Shown: positions 31,128-40,949, numbered from the stretch's first letter. The stretch is 64,000 nt of DNA from Syntrophobotulus glycolicus DSM 8271 (GCF_000190635.1 NC_015172.1:744001-808000), one strand, 5' to 3'. Notes: generated by a model from the letters alone, not told the origin. Program-made: numbers and translations.

Positions 31128-34100
31128 ATGTTCACAAAAATTCTGATTGCCAACAGGGGAGCGATCGCTCACAGAATAGAACGGACCCTGCAAAAAATGA
31201 AGATAAAGTCCGTCGCTGTGTATACCAAGGCTGACCGTGACAGCCTGCATGTCAGCGGCGCTGATGAAGCCGTGCTCATCGGCGAAGGTCCTGCCAAAGA
31301 CAGTTATTTAAATGCGGAGCTGATCCTTGAGACTGCCGTTGCCGCCGGTGTTCAGGCTATCCATCCGGGATACGGATTCTTAAGCGAAAATGTTGATTTT
31401 GCCAAGGCGTGCGCGGAAAAAGGCATGATATTTATCGGGCCGGCGCCAGAGCAGTTAGAGCTGTTCGGGCTTAAGCATTCTGCACGTGAGATGGCAGAAA
31501 AAGCAGGAGTTCCTTTGCCTAAAGGGACCGGTCTGTTGGCGAATTTAGAGGAAGCGCTTACCGCGGCAGGACAAATCGGCTATCCGGTCATGCTTAAAAG
31601 TACGGCAGGCGGCGGCGGCATAGGGATGAGAATTTGCCAGAATGCTGAAAGTCTATGTGCAGCATATGAATCGGTAAAATACCTGGCTAAAACCAACTTT
31701 AAAGACGATGGTATTTTTTTGGAAAGCTATATTGCCAGGGCCAGGCATATTGAGGTTCAGATTTTCGGCAGCCGTTCCGGTGAGATCATCGCTGTCGGCG
31801 AGAGGGACTGTTCTGTCCAAAGGAGGAACCAAAAGGTGCTGGAAGAGACCCCGGCACCAGGCCTTCCTCAGCATATCAGGAAGGAGATGCATGAAGCGGC
31901 AGTCAGACTGGCAAAATCAGCCGGTTACCAAAATGCGGGAACAGTTGAATTTCTATATGATACTCAGGCCCAGCAGTTTTATTTTTTGGAAGTGAATACT
32001 AGACTTCAGGTTGAACATGGGGTTACAGAAGAACTGTACGGGATCGATCTGGTAGAGTGGATGATCCGAGAAGCGGCCGGAGAGCTTGATCATCTGGCAG
32101 GCAGGCTAAACTGGCCGGATGGTCACAGCATCCAGGCCAGAATCTATGCTGAAGATTGCTGGAATAATTTTATGCCGAGCAGCGGCCGCTTAGATCAAGT
32201 AACTTTTTCTGAACAGGCAAGAACTGAGACTTGGATTCAGGATAATGTTGAGGTAACTACGCTGTATGACCCGATGCTGGCCAAGATCATCGTAAAAGGG
32301 AAGGACCGGAAGGATGCGCTGCAAAAATTAAAAGAGGCTCTTGCCGGTACGGGCATCTACGGGCTGACGAGCAATCTCCAATATATCGAATCTCTGTTGG
32401 AAAACGGTGATTATACCCTGGGCAGGCTTGATACGCATATGCTCGATGAATTCTGGCCTGAATCCCCGGCCCTTGAGGTCCTGGACGGGGGGATTCAGGC
32501 CACCGTCCAGGATTATCCCGGCCGCACAGGCTACTGGAATGTAGGGGTTCCCCCCTGCGGTCCTATGGATTCCCAGTCTTTTCGATTGGGGAACCTTTTG
32601 CTTGGTAACGATGAAGGACTCCCGGGTATTGAATTGACGCTTAAAGGGGGAAGTTACCGCTTCAGAAGCAGGGCCTGGTTTTGTTTGACAGGCGCCGACA
32701 TGAAGGCAAAGCTTGACCATCAGGAGGTGCCAATGTATACGCCTGTTGAGGCTATGGCAGGGCAGACCCTGGCATTTGGTGAAGCAGAATGTGGAATAAG
32801 GACATATTTGCTGATTGGCGGAGGCTTTGATATTCCTGAGGTGTTAGGAAGTTCATCCACTTTTACGTTAGGCGGTTTCGGCGGGGTAAACGGCCGGGCA
32901 TTGCGGAAAGGGGACGTCCTGCGGTATAAAGGGCTGAAACAGCAGCCGCTGATGAAGACAATACCTGCAGACAGCCGGCCCGGAATAAGGAATGATTGGA
33001 CAATCGGTGTTATCCCCGGGCCTCATTGTACGGTTGAATTCCTGAAAGCCGGATTTTTAAGGGGACTGGTATCCACAGAATGGGAAGTCCATTTCAACAG
33101 CTCGCGTACCGGGGTGCGGCTCATCGGACCAGCGCCTGAATGGAACAGGCAAGATGGGGGGGAGGCCGGACTCCACCCTTCAAATATTCATGATACGGCT
33201 TATGCGGTCGGAACGCTGGATATGACGGGCGATATGCCGATTCTGCTTGGTCCTGACGGGCCAAGCCTGGGAGGGTTTATTTGTCCGGTCACAACCGCAT
33301 CGGCAGAACTCTGGAAGATTGGTCAGCTTCATCCGGGAGACAAAGTGAGGTTTCAGTTGCTGACAATCGAGGAAGCGGAGCAGCTTTGGCGTGAACAGGA
33401 AATAACATTAGCCGGAATTGTTAAAGAGATCAAAACAATTCCTACAGGAAAGAAACCTGTGGCAAATCGTCTTCGAGAGGAACAGTTACAGGAGAAACAA
33501 CTGCTGCCGGAGGACTATCCTGTTCTGTACAGCAACAGTAAGGACTTTCCACTGTCGGTTAAAATACGTTGTGCCGGAGATGCCTGCCTGCTTGTGGAAT
33601 ACGGAGAAATGGAACTGGATCTGCGCCTGAGGTTCCGTGTCCACTCGCTTATGCAGGCGATACAGGAGAAACAGGCCATTCCAGTAATAGATCTGACCCC
33701 TGGCATCCGATCTCTCCAGCTTCATATCGACATGAAAAAAACAAAGATCAGAGAAGCAGTTCAGAAAATTATAGAGATTGAGGGAGAACTTCCTCCCTTG
33801 GAATCGGTAAAACTGCCTTCGCGTATAGTGGAACTGCCGCTATCCTGGAATGATCCCGGGGCCAGAACTGCGATGCAGCGCTATCAGCAAAATGTAAGGC
33901 CGGATGCTCCGTGGTGCCCAGATAATATTGAATTTATCCGGAGAATCAACGGACTGGATCGTATGGATGCTGTTCAGCAGATTCTATTTGATGCGACGTA
34001 TCTTGTTTTGGGCCTCGGCGATGTTTATCTGGGTGCGCCGGTAGCAGTTCCGCTTGATCCCAGGCACAGGCTGGTAACAACAAAATACAATCCTGCCAGG

Positions 34101-34772
34101 ACCTGGACACCGGAAAATGCCGTAGGGATTGGCGGTGCTTACCTCTGCGTTTACGGTGTCGAGGGACCTGGGGGATACCAGCTTACCGGCAGAACAATCC
34201 AGATGTGGAACAGATTGCGTTCCACAGAGAGTTTTGAGAAAGGAAAACCTTGGCTGCTGAACTTTTTTGATCAAATAAGATTTTACCCGGTTTCTGCGGA
34301 AGAACTTCTCCAACTGCGGGAAGATTTTTTAAGAGGAAAATTTAATGTGAAAATAACGGAGACCACGTTTGATTTCGGTGAGTATCTTGGCTTTCTCGAA
34401 GGAATAAAACAGGAGGCGACTGCTTTTAAGAATCATCAGCAAGCGGCCTTTAATGCCGAGCGGGAGAGCTGGAAACAGCTTGGCTTAGCCGAATATGTTT
34501 CGGAACAACCGCCTGTCCCGGATGATGAGGCAAATGTGCTGCCTGAAGGTACGGAGGGAATATACGCCAATGTTCCCGGCAGTGTATGGAAGGTACTGGT
34601 CAGGGAAGGGGAACAGGTCAAAAAAGAGCAGCCGCTGGTCATCATGGAAAGCATGAAAATGGAGTTCGCCCAAAACGCTTCAAATGACGCAGCGATAGAA
34701 AAGGTATTTGTCAAACCGGGAGATATAGTAAATTCCGGTCAAATCTTAATATGGTTGAAGCCCAGCTGCTAA
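31128..34772 (+). CDS. Biotin-dependent guanidine/urea carboxylase
   Basis: A 1214-residue multidomain enzyme. Residues 1-445 are biotin carboxylase (KILIANRGAIAHR, STAGGGGIGMR, ERDCSVQRRNQK). About 448-770 is the KipA-like half (VQDYPGRTGYWNVGVPPCGP) and about 805-1060 the KipI-like half of the carboxyltransferase. About 1140-1214 is the biotinyl domain with VIMESMKMEF, the modified lysine being near residue 1177. Such enzymes are often annotated urea carboxylase, but next to a guanidine riboswitch and DUF1989 pair they carboxylate guanidine. It needs biotin, supplied by the following operon. Confidence 0.9.
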   Translation: MFTKILIANRGAIAHRIERTLQKMKIKSVAVYTKADRDSLHVSGADEAVLIGEGPAKDSYLNAELILETAVAAGVQAIHPGYGFLSENVDFAKACAEKGMIFIGPAPEQLELFGLKHSAREMAEKAGVPLPKGTGLLANLEEALTAAGQIGYPVMLKSTAGGGGIGMRICQNAESLCAAYESVKYLAKTNFKDDGIFLESYIARARHIEVQIFGSRSGEIIAVGERDCSVQRRNQKVLEETPAPGLPQHIRKEMHEAAVRLAKSAGYQNAGTVEFLYDTQAQQFYFLEVNTRLQVEHGVTEELYGIDLVEWMIREAAGELDHLAGRLNWPDGHSIQARIYAEDCWNNFMPSSGRLDQVTFSEQARTETWIQDNVEVTTLYDPMLAKIIVKGKDRKDALQKLKEALAGTGIYGLTSNLQYIESLLENGDYTLGRLDTHMLDEFWPESPALEVLDGGIQATVQDYPGRTGYWNVGVPPCGPMDSQSFRLGNLLLGNDEGLPGIELTLKGGSYRFRSRAWFCLTGADMKAKLDHQEVPMYTPVEAMAGQTLAFGEAECGIRTYLLIGGGFDIPEVLGSSSTFTLGGFGGVNGRALRKGDVLRYKGLKQQPLMKTIPADSRPGIRNDWTIGVIPGPHCTVEFLKAGFLRGLVSTEWEVHFNSSRTGVRLIGPAPEWNRQDGGEAGLHPSNIHDTAYAVGTLDMTGDMPILLGPDGPSLGGFICPVTTASAELWKIGQLHPGDKVRFQLLTIEEAEQLWREQEITLAGIVKEIKTIPTGKKPVANRLREEQLQEKQLLPEDYPVLYSNSKDFPLSVKIRCAGDACLLVEYGEMELDLRLRFRVHSLMQAIQEKQAIPVIDLTPGIRSLQLHIDMKKTKIREAVQKIIEIEGELPPLESVKLPSRIVELPLSWNDPGARTAMQRYQQNVRPDAPWCPDNIEFIRRINGLDRMDAVQQILFDATYLVLGLGDVYLGAPVAVPLDPRHRLVTTKYNPARTWTPENAVGIGGAYLCVYGVEGPGGYQLTGRTIQMWNRLRSTESFEKGKPWLLNFFDQIRFYPVSAEELLQLREDFLRGKFNVKITETTFDFGEYLGFLEGIKQEATAFKNHQQAAFNAERESWKQLGLAEYVSEQPPVPDDEANVLPEGTEGIYANVPGSVWKVLVREGEQVKKEQPLVIMESMKMEFAQNASNDAAIEKVFVKPGDIVNSGQILIWLKPSC

Positions 34773-34813
34773 AAAAGAAAGCGGAAGGTAAAACGAAGAG
34801 GAAGTGAAGCAGA

Positions 34814-36157
34814 ATGATTATCCTGCCTGAAAAACTTACGCTGTCCTGGTTAAGAGAGCATTATCTGCAAAGTAAAATTGACCCGGAACAGGTCATAGCT
34901 GAGATAAGCTTACGAGCGGAAGCGGCAGCGAATATGAGTATTTGGATCGTCCCTCCTGATCCTGAATGGATCAGGCCGTATTTGGACAGGTTATCTGAAC
35001 TGGAAATAGACAGTCATCCGTTATGGGGAATCCCCTTTGCGATAAAGGACAATATAGACCTGGCGGGTGTGCTGACTACGGCTGCTTGCCCGGATTATGC
35101 CTATATGCCGGATCAAAACGCGGCCGTGGTTGACCGGCTGATCGAGGCAGGCGCGATTCCCGTAGGGAAAACAAATCTTGATCAGTTTGCAACCGGACTA
35201 GTGGGGACAAGAAGCCCGTTTGGAGCAGTGCCTAATGCTTTGCGGCAAGAATTGATAAGCGGAGGGTCGAGTGCAGGTTCGGCAGCATCTGTTGCCAAAG
35301 GACAGGCCGTTTTTGCCCTGGGAACGGATACAGCCGGTTCGGGGCGTGTTCCGGCAGCTTTAAATGGGCTGTACGGCTGGAAACCAAGCTGCGGCGCTTG
35401 GCCGCTGAGTGGTGTTGTTCCGGCCTGCGCCAGTCTTGACTGTGTTACGGTCTTTGCGAATTCCATAGATGATTGCCTGGTTGTCGATCATGCTGTACGC
35501 GGACGAGATGCGGAAGATCCCTGGTCACAAGAATATCCTTATCCGGAGCCCCAAAGGCCTGAAAGGATCTTTTTACCGGCAAAGGAACCTGAATTTTTCG
35601 GCCCATTTGCCGAAAATTATCAACTGGCCTGGCATAAGACTGTGGATAGAATCAGGAAAATCTGGCCGGAAACATCAACAATTGACGGTTCACTGCTGGA
35701 ACGAGCTGCCGGCATATTGTACGAAGGCCCCTGGATTGCTGAAAGGTGGGCTGATTTAGGCCGGTTTGTGGAGACACACCCCGGCAGCGTATTGGATGTC
35801 ACCGAGAAAATTTTGCGCAGTGGGATACATTTTGACGCAGCTTCTCTTTTTGAAGCAATCCATGAATTACAATCGATGAAAGCGCAGGTCAAAAAGCTGC
35901 TTCATGAGGCGGTTCTTATCTTACCAACTTGCGGGGGAACATGGACCAGGGAACAGGTAATCGAGGATCCTGTTAAGAAAAACAGCGCCCTCGGCAAGTA
36001 TACGAATCATTGCAATCTCCTGGATCTGTGCGCGGTTGCAGTGCCTTCCGGCTGGGCGGCAGAAAACCTTCCTTTCGGGATCACTCTATTTGCGCTTGCG
36101 GGGAAGGAAGGTCTGCTTGCCGGATTCCTATCAAATGCAGGGAAGCACAAAGGATAG
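34814..36157 (+). CDS. atzF: Allophanate hydrolase, amidase part only
   Basis: A 447-residue amidase-signature enzyme: Lys78 (WGIPFAIKDN), the cis-serine in SGGSSAGSAAS (about residues 149-159) and the nucleophile near Ser176 (GTDTAGSGRVPAALNGLYGW). It cleaves allophanate to ammonium and CO2. Full AtzF is around 600 residues; this one ends right after the amidase domain (AENLPFGITLFAL...), without the C-terminal domain, which is encoded at 24370-24786. It closes the guanidine operon. Confidence 0.9.
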   Translation: MIILPEKLTLSWLREHYLQSKIDPEQVIAEISLRAEAAANMSIWIVPPDPEWIRPYLDRLSELEIDSHPLWGIPFAIKDNIDLAGVLTTAACPDYAYMPDQNAAVVDRLIEAGAIPVGKTNLDQFATGLVGTRSPFGAVPNALRQELISGGSSAGSAASVAKGQAVFALGTDTAGSGRVPAALNGLYGWKPSCGAWPLSGVVPACASLDCVTVFANSIDDCLVVDHAVRGRDAEDPWSQEYPYPEPQRPERIFLPAKEPEFFGPFAENYQLAWHKTVDRIRKIWPETSTIDGSLLERAAGILYEGPWIAERWADLGRFVETHPGSVLDVTEKILRSGIHFDAASLFEAIHELQSMKAQVKKLLHEAVLILPTCGGTWTREQVIEDPVKKNSALGKYTNHCNLLDLCAVAVPSGWAAENLPFGITLFALAGKEGLLAGFLSNAGKHKG

Positions 36158-36183
36158 ATTTGGATTGCAGCGCAGCCAAATCT

Positions 36184-36217
36184 ATTGTAAACTAAAATAT
36201 ACAAAAATGTTTACAAT
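36184..36217 (+). promoter_or_regulatory. BirA operator before bioY
   Basis: ATTGTAAAC (36184-36192) and GTTTACAAT (36209-36217) are a perfect inverted repeat with a 16-base spacer, the form of Gram-positive BirA sites. A BirA with DNA-binding domain is encoded at 38332, so biotin feedback on this operon is expected. Confidence 0.9.
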
Positions 36218-36240
36218 AAGAGTTGAGGAGCAGTACAAAA

Positions 36241-36801
36241 ATGAGTCAAAGTCAGACGCCTAATCTACGGATAATGGTTTTTGCATGTCTTTTTACGGCA
36301 CTAATCATGATCGGAGGTTATCTGAGCTTTCCAATTCCGTTCAGTCCGGTCCCTATTGTACTGGCGGATTTCTTCATCATGCTTGCGGGTTTACTCTTAG
36401 GAGCATCCTGGGGTAGCGCCAGTGTAGGGTTGTTTCTTTTTTTAGGTGCGCTCGGGCTTCCGGTTTTTGCGGGCGGAAAAGCAGGATTGGCAGTTTTCTT
36501 TGGGCCGACAGGAGGGTTCCTGTTCGGATATTTGGCCGGGGTTTTTGTTATCGGGCTGATCGCTGGGAAAGGAAAATCTTCATTGATCAAAGATAGCGTT
36601 GCCTTAATTGTGGGCAACATGCTTTTGTACAGTATGGGCGTTACTTGGCTGAAGCTGGCTTTGAAAATTTCCTGGATAAAAGCATCGGCCTTGGGGTTTT
36701 TGCCCTTCGTACCAGGGATGATCATCAAAATTATTGTTGCCGCAGCCTTGATTAAACGATTAAGGCCCCTTCTTCAGTCGCTTATCACTGATCAAAGATA
36801 A
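36241..36801 (+). CDS. bioY: Biotin ECF transporter S component BioY
   Basis: A 186-residue membrane protein with six helices and the BioY pattern (GGYLSFPIPFSPVPIVLADF, LLLGASWGSASVGLFLFLGALGLPVFAGGKAG in pieces, GPTGGFLFGYLAGVFVIG). It binds biotin in the membrane and works with the EcfA ATPase and EcfT encoded next. GTTGAGGAG precedes ATG 36241. It lies just after the BirA operator. Confidence 0.95.
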   Translation: MSQSQTPNLRIMVFACLFTALIMIGGYLSFPIPFSPVPIVLADFFIMLAGLLLGASWGSASVGLFLFLGALGLPVFAGGKAGLAVFFGPTGGFLFGYLAGVFVIGLIAGKGKSSLIKDSVALIVGNMLLYSMGVTWLKLALKISWIKASALGFLPFVPGMIIKIIVAAALIKRLRPLLQSLITDQR

Positions 36802-36815
36802 AGAGGGAGGGTTAA

Positions 36816-37568
36816 ATGAGCGGCATTCTTGAAACTCAACAGTTAACACATATTTTTCCAAACGGCAAAGCGGCAATTCAGGAGATCAACCTTTCCATAA
36901 AAGGGGGGGAGTTCGTGATTATTGCCGGTCCTAACGGTTCAGGAAAGACCGTTTTGATACGGCATTTTAATGGACTCTTCCTCCCTACGAAAGGGAAAGT
37001 ATTATTGGAAGGGGAGCCGATCACGAAAGATCTGACTGAAGCAAGAAAAAAAATCGGCTTGATTTTTCAGAATTCGGATAGTCAAATCGTTGGTCAGACT
37101 GTTGCTGATGACGTGGCGTTTGGTCCGGAAAATCTCAATTTATCCCGTAAGGAAGTTGATCATCGCGTGAAAGAATCACTGGAAGCTGTAGGATTAAGCG
37201 ATTTGGCTAACCAACAGCCGCATACTCTGTCCGGAGGTCAGAAAAAAAAGCTGACAGTGGCAGGTGTGCTTGCCATGAACCCCCAAATTATTGTTTTTGA
37301 TGAACCATTTACTGGATTGGATTATCCGGGAGTACTTCAGGTATTAAAACAAATCGTTGGCCTGCACAAAAACGGGCATACGATTATTTTAGTAACCCAT
37401 GAGCTGGAGAAAACGCTTGCCCATGCAGGCCGCTTGATTATTATGGAAAAGGGGCGTATTGTCAGGGATGGTGAACCCAGCCAGCTCATTAATGAGGTGG
37501 AGTTATACGGGATAAGGAGACCTTATGGACAAAATCGAAGTGTTGAGACGATGACATGGCTGAGTTGA
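36816..37568 (+). CDS. bioM: ECF transporter ATPase (BioM/EcfA)
   Basis: A 250-residue ABC ATPase of ECF type: Walker A GPNGSGKT, Q-loop IFQNSDSQIVGQTVADDVAFGPEN (the ECF-type VxxDVAFGPEN motif), signature LSGGQKKK and Walker B IIVFDEPFTGLD. It powers biotin uptake with BioY and the T component. A single ATPase suggests a homodimer. Confidence 0.93.
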   Translation: MSGILETQQLTHIFPNGKAAIQEINLSIKGGEFVIIAGPNGSGKTVLIRHFNGLFLPTKGKVLLEGEPITKDLTEARKKIGLIFQNSDSQIVGQTVADDVAFGPENLNLSRKEVDHRVKESLEAVGLSDLANQQPHTLSGGQKKKLTVAGVLAMNPQIIVFDEPFTGLDYPGVLQVLKQIVGLHKNGHTIILVTHELEKTLAHAGRLIIMEKGRIVRDGEPSQLINEVELYGIRRPYGQNRSVETMTWLS

Positions 37569-38320
37569 ATATTTTTCATTACATCCCCCGGGCATCAATT
37601 GTTCATTGCATGGATGGGCGAATAAAGCTGATATGTATGATCCTATTTACTTTGGCGGCAGGGATGGCCGCCAGGGTATTTGATTTGGCCATTTTAACGT
37701 CAGTATTGCTTATTACGCTGATAAGCTCCAGATTACCTCTCAGAAACTTATTCAGGGACATAAGGTATTTTCTTTTTTTAATCGGTATGATAATTGTTGT
37801 GAATTCCTTTAGCGTCCCGGGTACGCCGATTAAGAATATTCCGATTCACAGTTTTACTTGGGAGGGGCTTAATTCAGGCCTGTTATACGGATGGAGGCTT
37901 ATGTTAATTATTCTATTATGTGTGATTTTAACAGGAAGCACTTCTATTTCATCATTAAAAAACGTTATTGAATGGTTTCTCGCTCCCATCCCTTTTGTCC
38001 CGGAAGCCAGGGTAGCTGCTATGTTCAGTTTGACCTTTGTTTTGATACCGCTCATTTTTGATCAAGCTTCCGAAATGCGGGAGGCCCAGAAAGCACGGTG
38101 TATTGATGAAAGAAAAAACCTGTTAAAACGGGTAAAATTATATCTCTATCCACTGTTGCTGCATACGTTTATGCGTGCCGATGAAATGGTACTGGCAATG
38201 GAATCAAGGTGCTATTCCGAAGTTCGGACTAAGGCAGTTTTTCAAACGAACAGTAAGGACTGGCTGCTTTTCACGCTTTCAATGCTGATTTGTTCGATGA
38301 TCTTTTTTCATCGTTTTTAG
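37556..38320 (+). CDS. bioN: ECF transporter T component (BioN/EcfT)
   Basis: A 254-residue membrane protein with about five helices. Coupling motifs typical of EcfT are seen in the cytoplasmic arms (AQKARCID and ESRCYSEVRT-like ARG-type segments near residues 180 and 220). It overlaps the ATPase gene by 13 bases and completes a BioMNY set. Confidence 0.9.
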   Translation: MAELNIFHYIPRASIVHCMDGRIKLICMILFTLAAGMAARVFDLAILTSVLLITLISSRLPLRNLFRDIRYFLFLIGMIIVVNSFSVPGTPIKNIPIHSFTWEGLNSGLLYGWRLMLIILLCVILTGSTSISSLKNVIEWFLAPIPFVPEARVAAMFSLTFVLIPLIFDQASEMREAQKARCIDERKNLLKRVKLYLYPLLLHTFMRADEMVLAMESRCYSEVRTKAVFQTNSKDWLLFTLSMLICSMIFFHRF

Positions 38321-38331
38321 GGGGGAAAATC

Positions 38332-39330
38332 ATGTCTTTAAAACAATCTATTCTTCAAATATTAGAAGAAAACAGAGAAACAAGCATTTCTGGTCAGCAG
38401 CTTGCAAAAAGATTCTCGGTTTCCCGCGCAGCTGTATGGAAAGCCATTAATGCCCTAAAAACAGAAGGATATCAGATTGATTCGGTGACCAACAAAGGTT
38501 ATCGGCTAGCGGAGGATTGTGATATTTTGTCGGCAGAGGGAATTTTACCATTTTTGAAATTAGAATACAAAGATACTGATCTCTATGTCAGTAAAACAGT
38601 TGAATCGACAAATCAAGAGGCAAAAAAATACTCTGCGAAGAAGACTAAGCAGAGGATTCTTATCGTTGCAAATGAGCAAACACTTGGCAAAGGCCGGTTT
38701 GGCAGGACCTTTTTTTCTCCTGAAAATAGCGGTATCTATATGAGCATCATTTTGCCATTAAATATCGAAGCGATAAATGCGGTGTTGATTACCACTGCCG
38801 CAGCGGTTGCGGTATGTCGCGCCATACAAAGTGTGGCAAATGTCCAGCCTCAGATCAAATGGGTAAATGATATCTTTCTGGAGGGCAAGAAGATATGCGG
38901 GATTCTTACCGAAGCCTTTACAAATGTTGAAAGCGGAATAGTGGAAAGCGTCGTAGTGGGAATTGGCGTAAATTTTAAAACAAAACCAGAACAATTTCCG
39001 GATGAGATAAAAGAGACCGCAGCTTCCCTTTTTTCTGGAAAGGCACCGAGTGTAACGCGGAATCACCTGATCGCGGAAATGACAAATCAGCTTTTAGAGA
39101 TTTGCGGCGATTTAAATGATCGTCAATTTTTGGAGGAATACAAAGCGCGTTCAATGGTTTTAGGAGAGAAGATTCAATTTTTTAGGAATAACAGCTGGCA
39201 CATTGCGAAAGTTTTAGATATTGATCCTAATGGCGGGCTGATCATCGAAGATGAGCAAGGCAAAATTCAAACACTGAATTCTGGAGAAATCAGCATACAA
39301 TGGATTAAAACAGAGGAGAAGGAAAGGTAA
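38332..39330 (+). CDS. birA: Bifunctional biotin ligase/repressor BirA
   Basis: A 332-residue protein. The N-terminal winged helix (SGQQLAKRFSVSRAAVWKAI) binds the operator upstream of bioY. The ligase domain shows GKGRFGRTFFSPENSGIYMS, KWVNDIFL and ICGILTEA. It biotinylates the carboxylase and represses biotin uptake when biotin is plentiful. ATG 38332 follows AGGGGGG; an upstream frame extension inside bioN has no ribosome site. Confidence 0.95.
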   Translation: MSLKQSILQILEENRETSISGQQLAKRFSVSRAAVWKAINALKTEGYQIDSVTNKGYRLAEDCDILSAEGILPFLKLEYKDTDLYVSKTVESTNQEAKKYSAKKTKQRILIVANEQTLGKGRFGRTFFSPENSGIYMSIILPLNIEAINAVLITTAAAVAVCRAIQSVANVQPQIKWVNDIFLEGKKICGILTEAFTNVESGIVESVVVGIGVNFKTKPEQFPDEIKETAASLFSGKAPSVTRNHLIAEMTNQLLEICGDLNDRQFLEEYKARSMVLGEKIQFFRNNSWHIAKVLDIDPNGGLIIEDEQGKIQTLNSGEISIQWIKTEEKER

Positions 39331-39413
39331 ACGGGCTTGCTGAAAAACGAGAAGATTCAGGATGACGGTGTGGCTGGGAGGAATGATTCCAGGATTTAGG
39401 GGGTAAAGCGTAT

Positions 39414-40949
39414 ATGAACATTTTCAAAGTCTCTTACAAGGTCGTTCGGGAAAACAATGACGAAATCTATAAAGGGTTTGGGTTCAAGCATCACTCCGAT
39501 GCCACGCAATACTATGTCCACCCGAACAACCAGTCCTTCAAAGGGACAACCACGCTTTGCCAATCTATCGGCGAGGCTCTGGTGCTGTTTTCGCTTTTAT
39601 GTAACGCCGTGGAAAAAGGCGGCGGGGAGTCAATCGGCGACTACTTCGTGAGCGACGACGGTAGTCAAGTATTTCTCTCTGTCAATGTTCCTGACGACTG
39701 GCGGCAAAATGGTGTGGTTGAGCCGAATGTCCATCGCTACGAGGCCCTTATTGACGATGACGAACTGACCGTTGCCGCTTACGACGCTATGGGGCGGTGG
39801 ATTGACGGCAATATGGAGCATTTACACCGGCTCTATAAACTGCTGCCGTGCTTCTGCGTTTTACTTGCCCGTGAATGCCGTCAGAACAGCGACTACGGCA
39901 CAATGCTTTTGAACTTCGCGGAAAATCCAGCCGCAGATACATTCGTGAACTTACACGAGGATTTCTATCAGGCACACAAGTTTGATGAATATGATGTCAA
40001 CTACTCGAACCTAAGCGGTTATGACCGCGGGGGACTTTTGTCATTTTGCGAGAGTTTCGCTGTCATCGCCGAAAACAAGTCTCAAGCGAAAAAGGAGAGC
40101 GAGCGGGAAATCACAATCACAGCATTTGTAGAGGACGCTTTCCTGCCCGAATATCGCTCATTGATTCCGAATATGCCGCCGGAACTGGTTATTCCGAAAG
40201 CCGTGCGCGGCATTTGCAGTGCGGTTACCGGCGGGGATATCCGAGCCGTCCTCTTCCACGGACCCGCAGGCACGGGCAAAACCATCTCCTGCAAACTGGT
40301 GTGTCAGGAAATCGCTCTTCCGATTATGGATGTCATTAACTGCACGGAGAACTTAGACGAATTCGTGCTGGGCAAGTTTATTCCTGAAGAGGACAGGATT
40401 ATCTTCAAAGAAAGCTATGTCACCAAGGCTATCCGTTCCGGCGGAGCGGTCGTGTTTGAGGAGATTAACTTCGCCAAGCCGCAGTACCTGGCTTTTCTTA
40501 ACTCGCTCCTTGACGACAACGGCTTCGTCCGGCTCGACAACGGTGAAGTGGTAAGACGGCATCCGAGCTTCCGCTTCTTTGCCACAATGAACCTTGGCTA
40601 CTTCGGCACGAAAGAACTGAATCAGGCTCTCTATAACCGCTTCAATGTTATTCTGGAACTTGCAGCGCTTTCCGACGAAGCCATCGCCAAGATGCTGACG
40701 ACCCGTGTCCCAGAGTGTGCTGACAAGGTCGATAAGCTGCTTGGCGTGTACCATAAGCTGAAAAAGAAAATCGACAGCGAGGAACTCGACATCGTAATCT
40801 CGCCACGTAACCTTGAGAACTGGGTGCGGCTGGCAAAGTATGAGGGCTACCTTGCGGCCGCCGAAAGGACGATAATCCCAATCGCCAAGTGCGACAGGGC
40901 TATGGAGGAAACCATCCGCGGCATCTTGATGCTTTACAAATGGTTGTGA
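39414..40949 (+). CDS. MoxR/CobS-type AAA+ ATPase (AAA_5)
   Basis: A 511-residue protein: an unfamiliar N-terminal domain of about 240 residues, then an AAA+ core with Walker A HGPAGTGKT (about residue 283), Walker B GGAVVFEEINFA, sensor ATMNLGYFGTKELNQALYNRF and a C-terminal lid. It is paired with a VWA protein, as in MoxR/VWA remodelling systems. Codons are richer in C and G than in the preceding biotin genes. No family-specific function can be assigned; location beside Wadjet hints at defence. Confidence 0.8.
   Translation: MNIFKVSYKVVRENNDEIYKGFGFKHHSDATQYYVHPNNQSFKGTTTLCQSIGEALVLFSLLCNAVEKGGGESIGDYFVSDDGSQVFLSVNVPDDWRQNGVVEPNVHRYEALIDDDELTVAAYDAMGRWIDGNMEHLHRLYKLLPCFCVLLARECRQNSDYGTMLLNFAENPAADTFVNLHEDFYQAHKFDEYDVNYSNLSGYDRGGLLSFCESFAVIAENKSQAKKESEREITITAFVEDAFLPEYRSLIPNMPPELVIPKAVRGICSAVTGGDIRAVLFHGPAGTGKTISCKLVCQEIALPIMDVINCTENLDEFVLGKFIPEEDRIIFKESYVTKAIRSGGAVVFEEINFAKPQYLAFLNSLLDDNGFVRLDNGEVVRRHPSFRFFATMNLGYFGTKELNQALYNRFNVILELAALSDEAIAKMLTTRVPECADKVDKLLGVYHKLKKKIDSEELDIVISPRNLENWVRLAKYEGYLAAAERTIIPIAKCDRAMEETIRGILMLYKWL

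Noticed and set aside
31128-34772. Plain urea carboxylase for urea use
   Set aside because: The upstream guanidine-I riboswitch and DUF1989 pair point to guanidine as the substrate.
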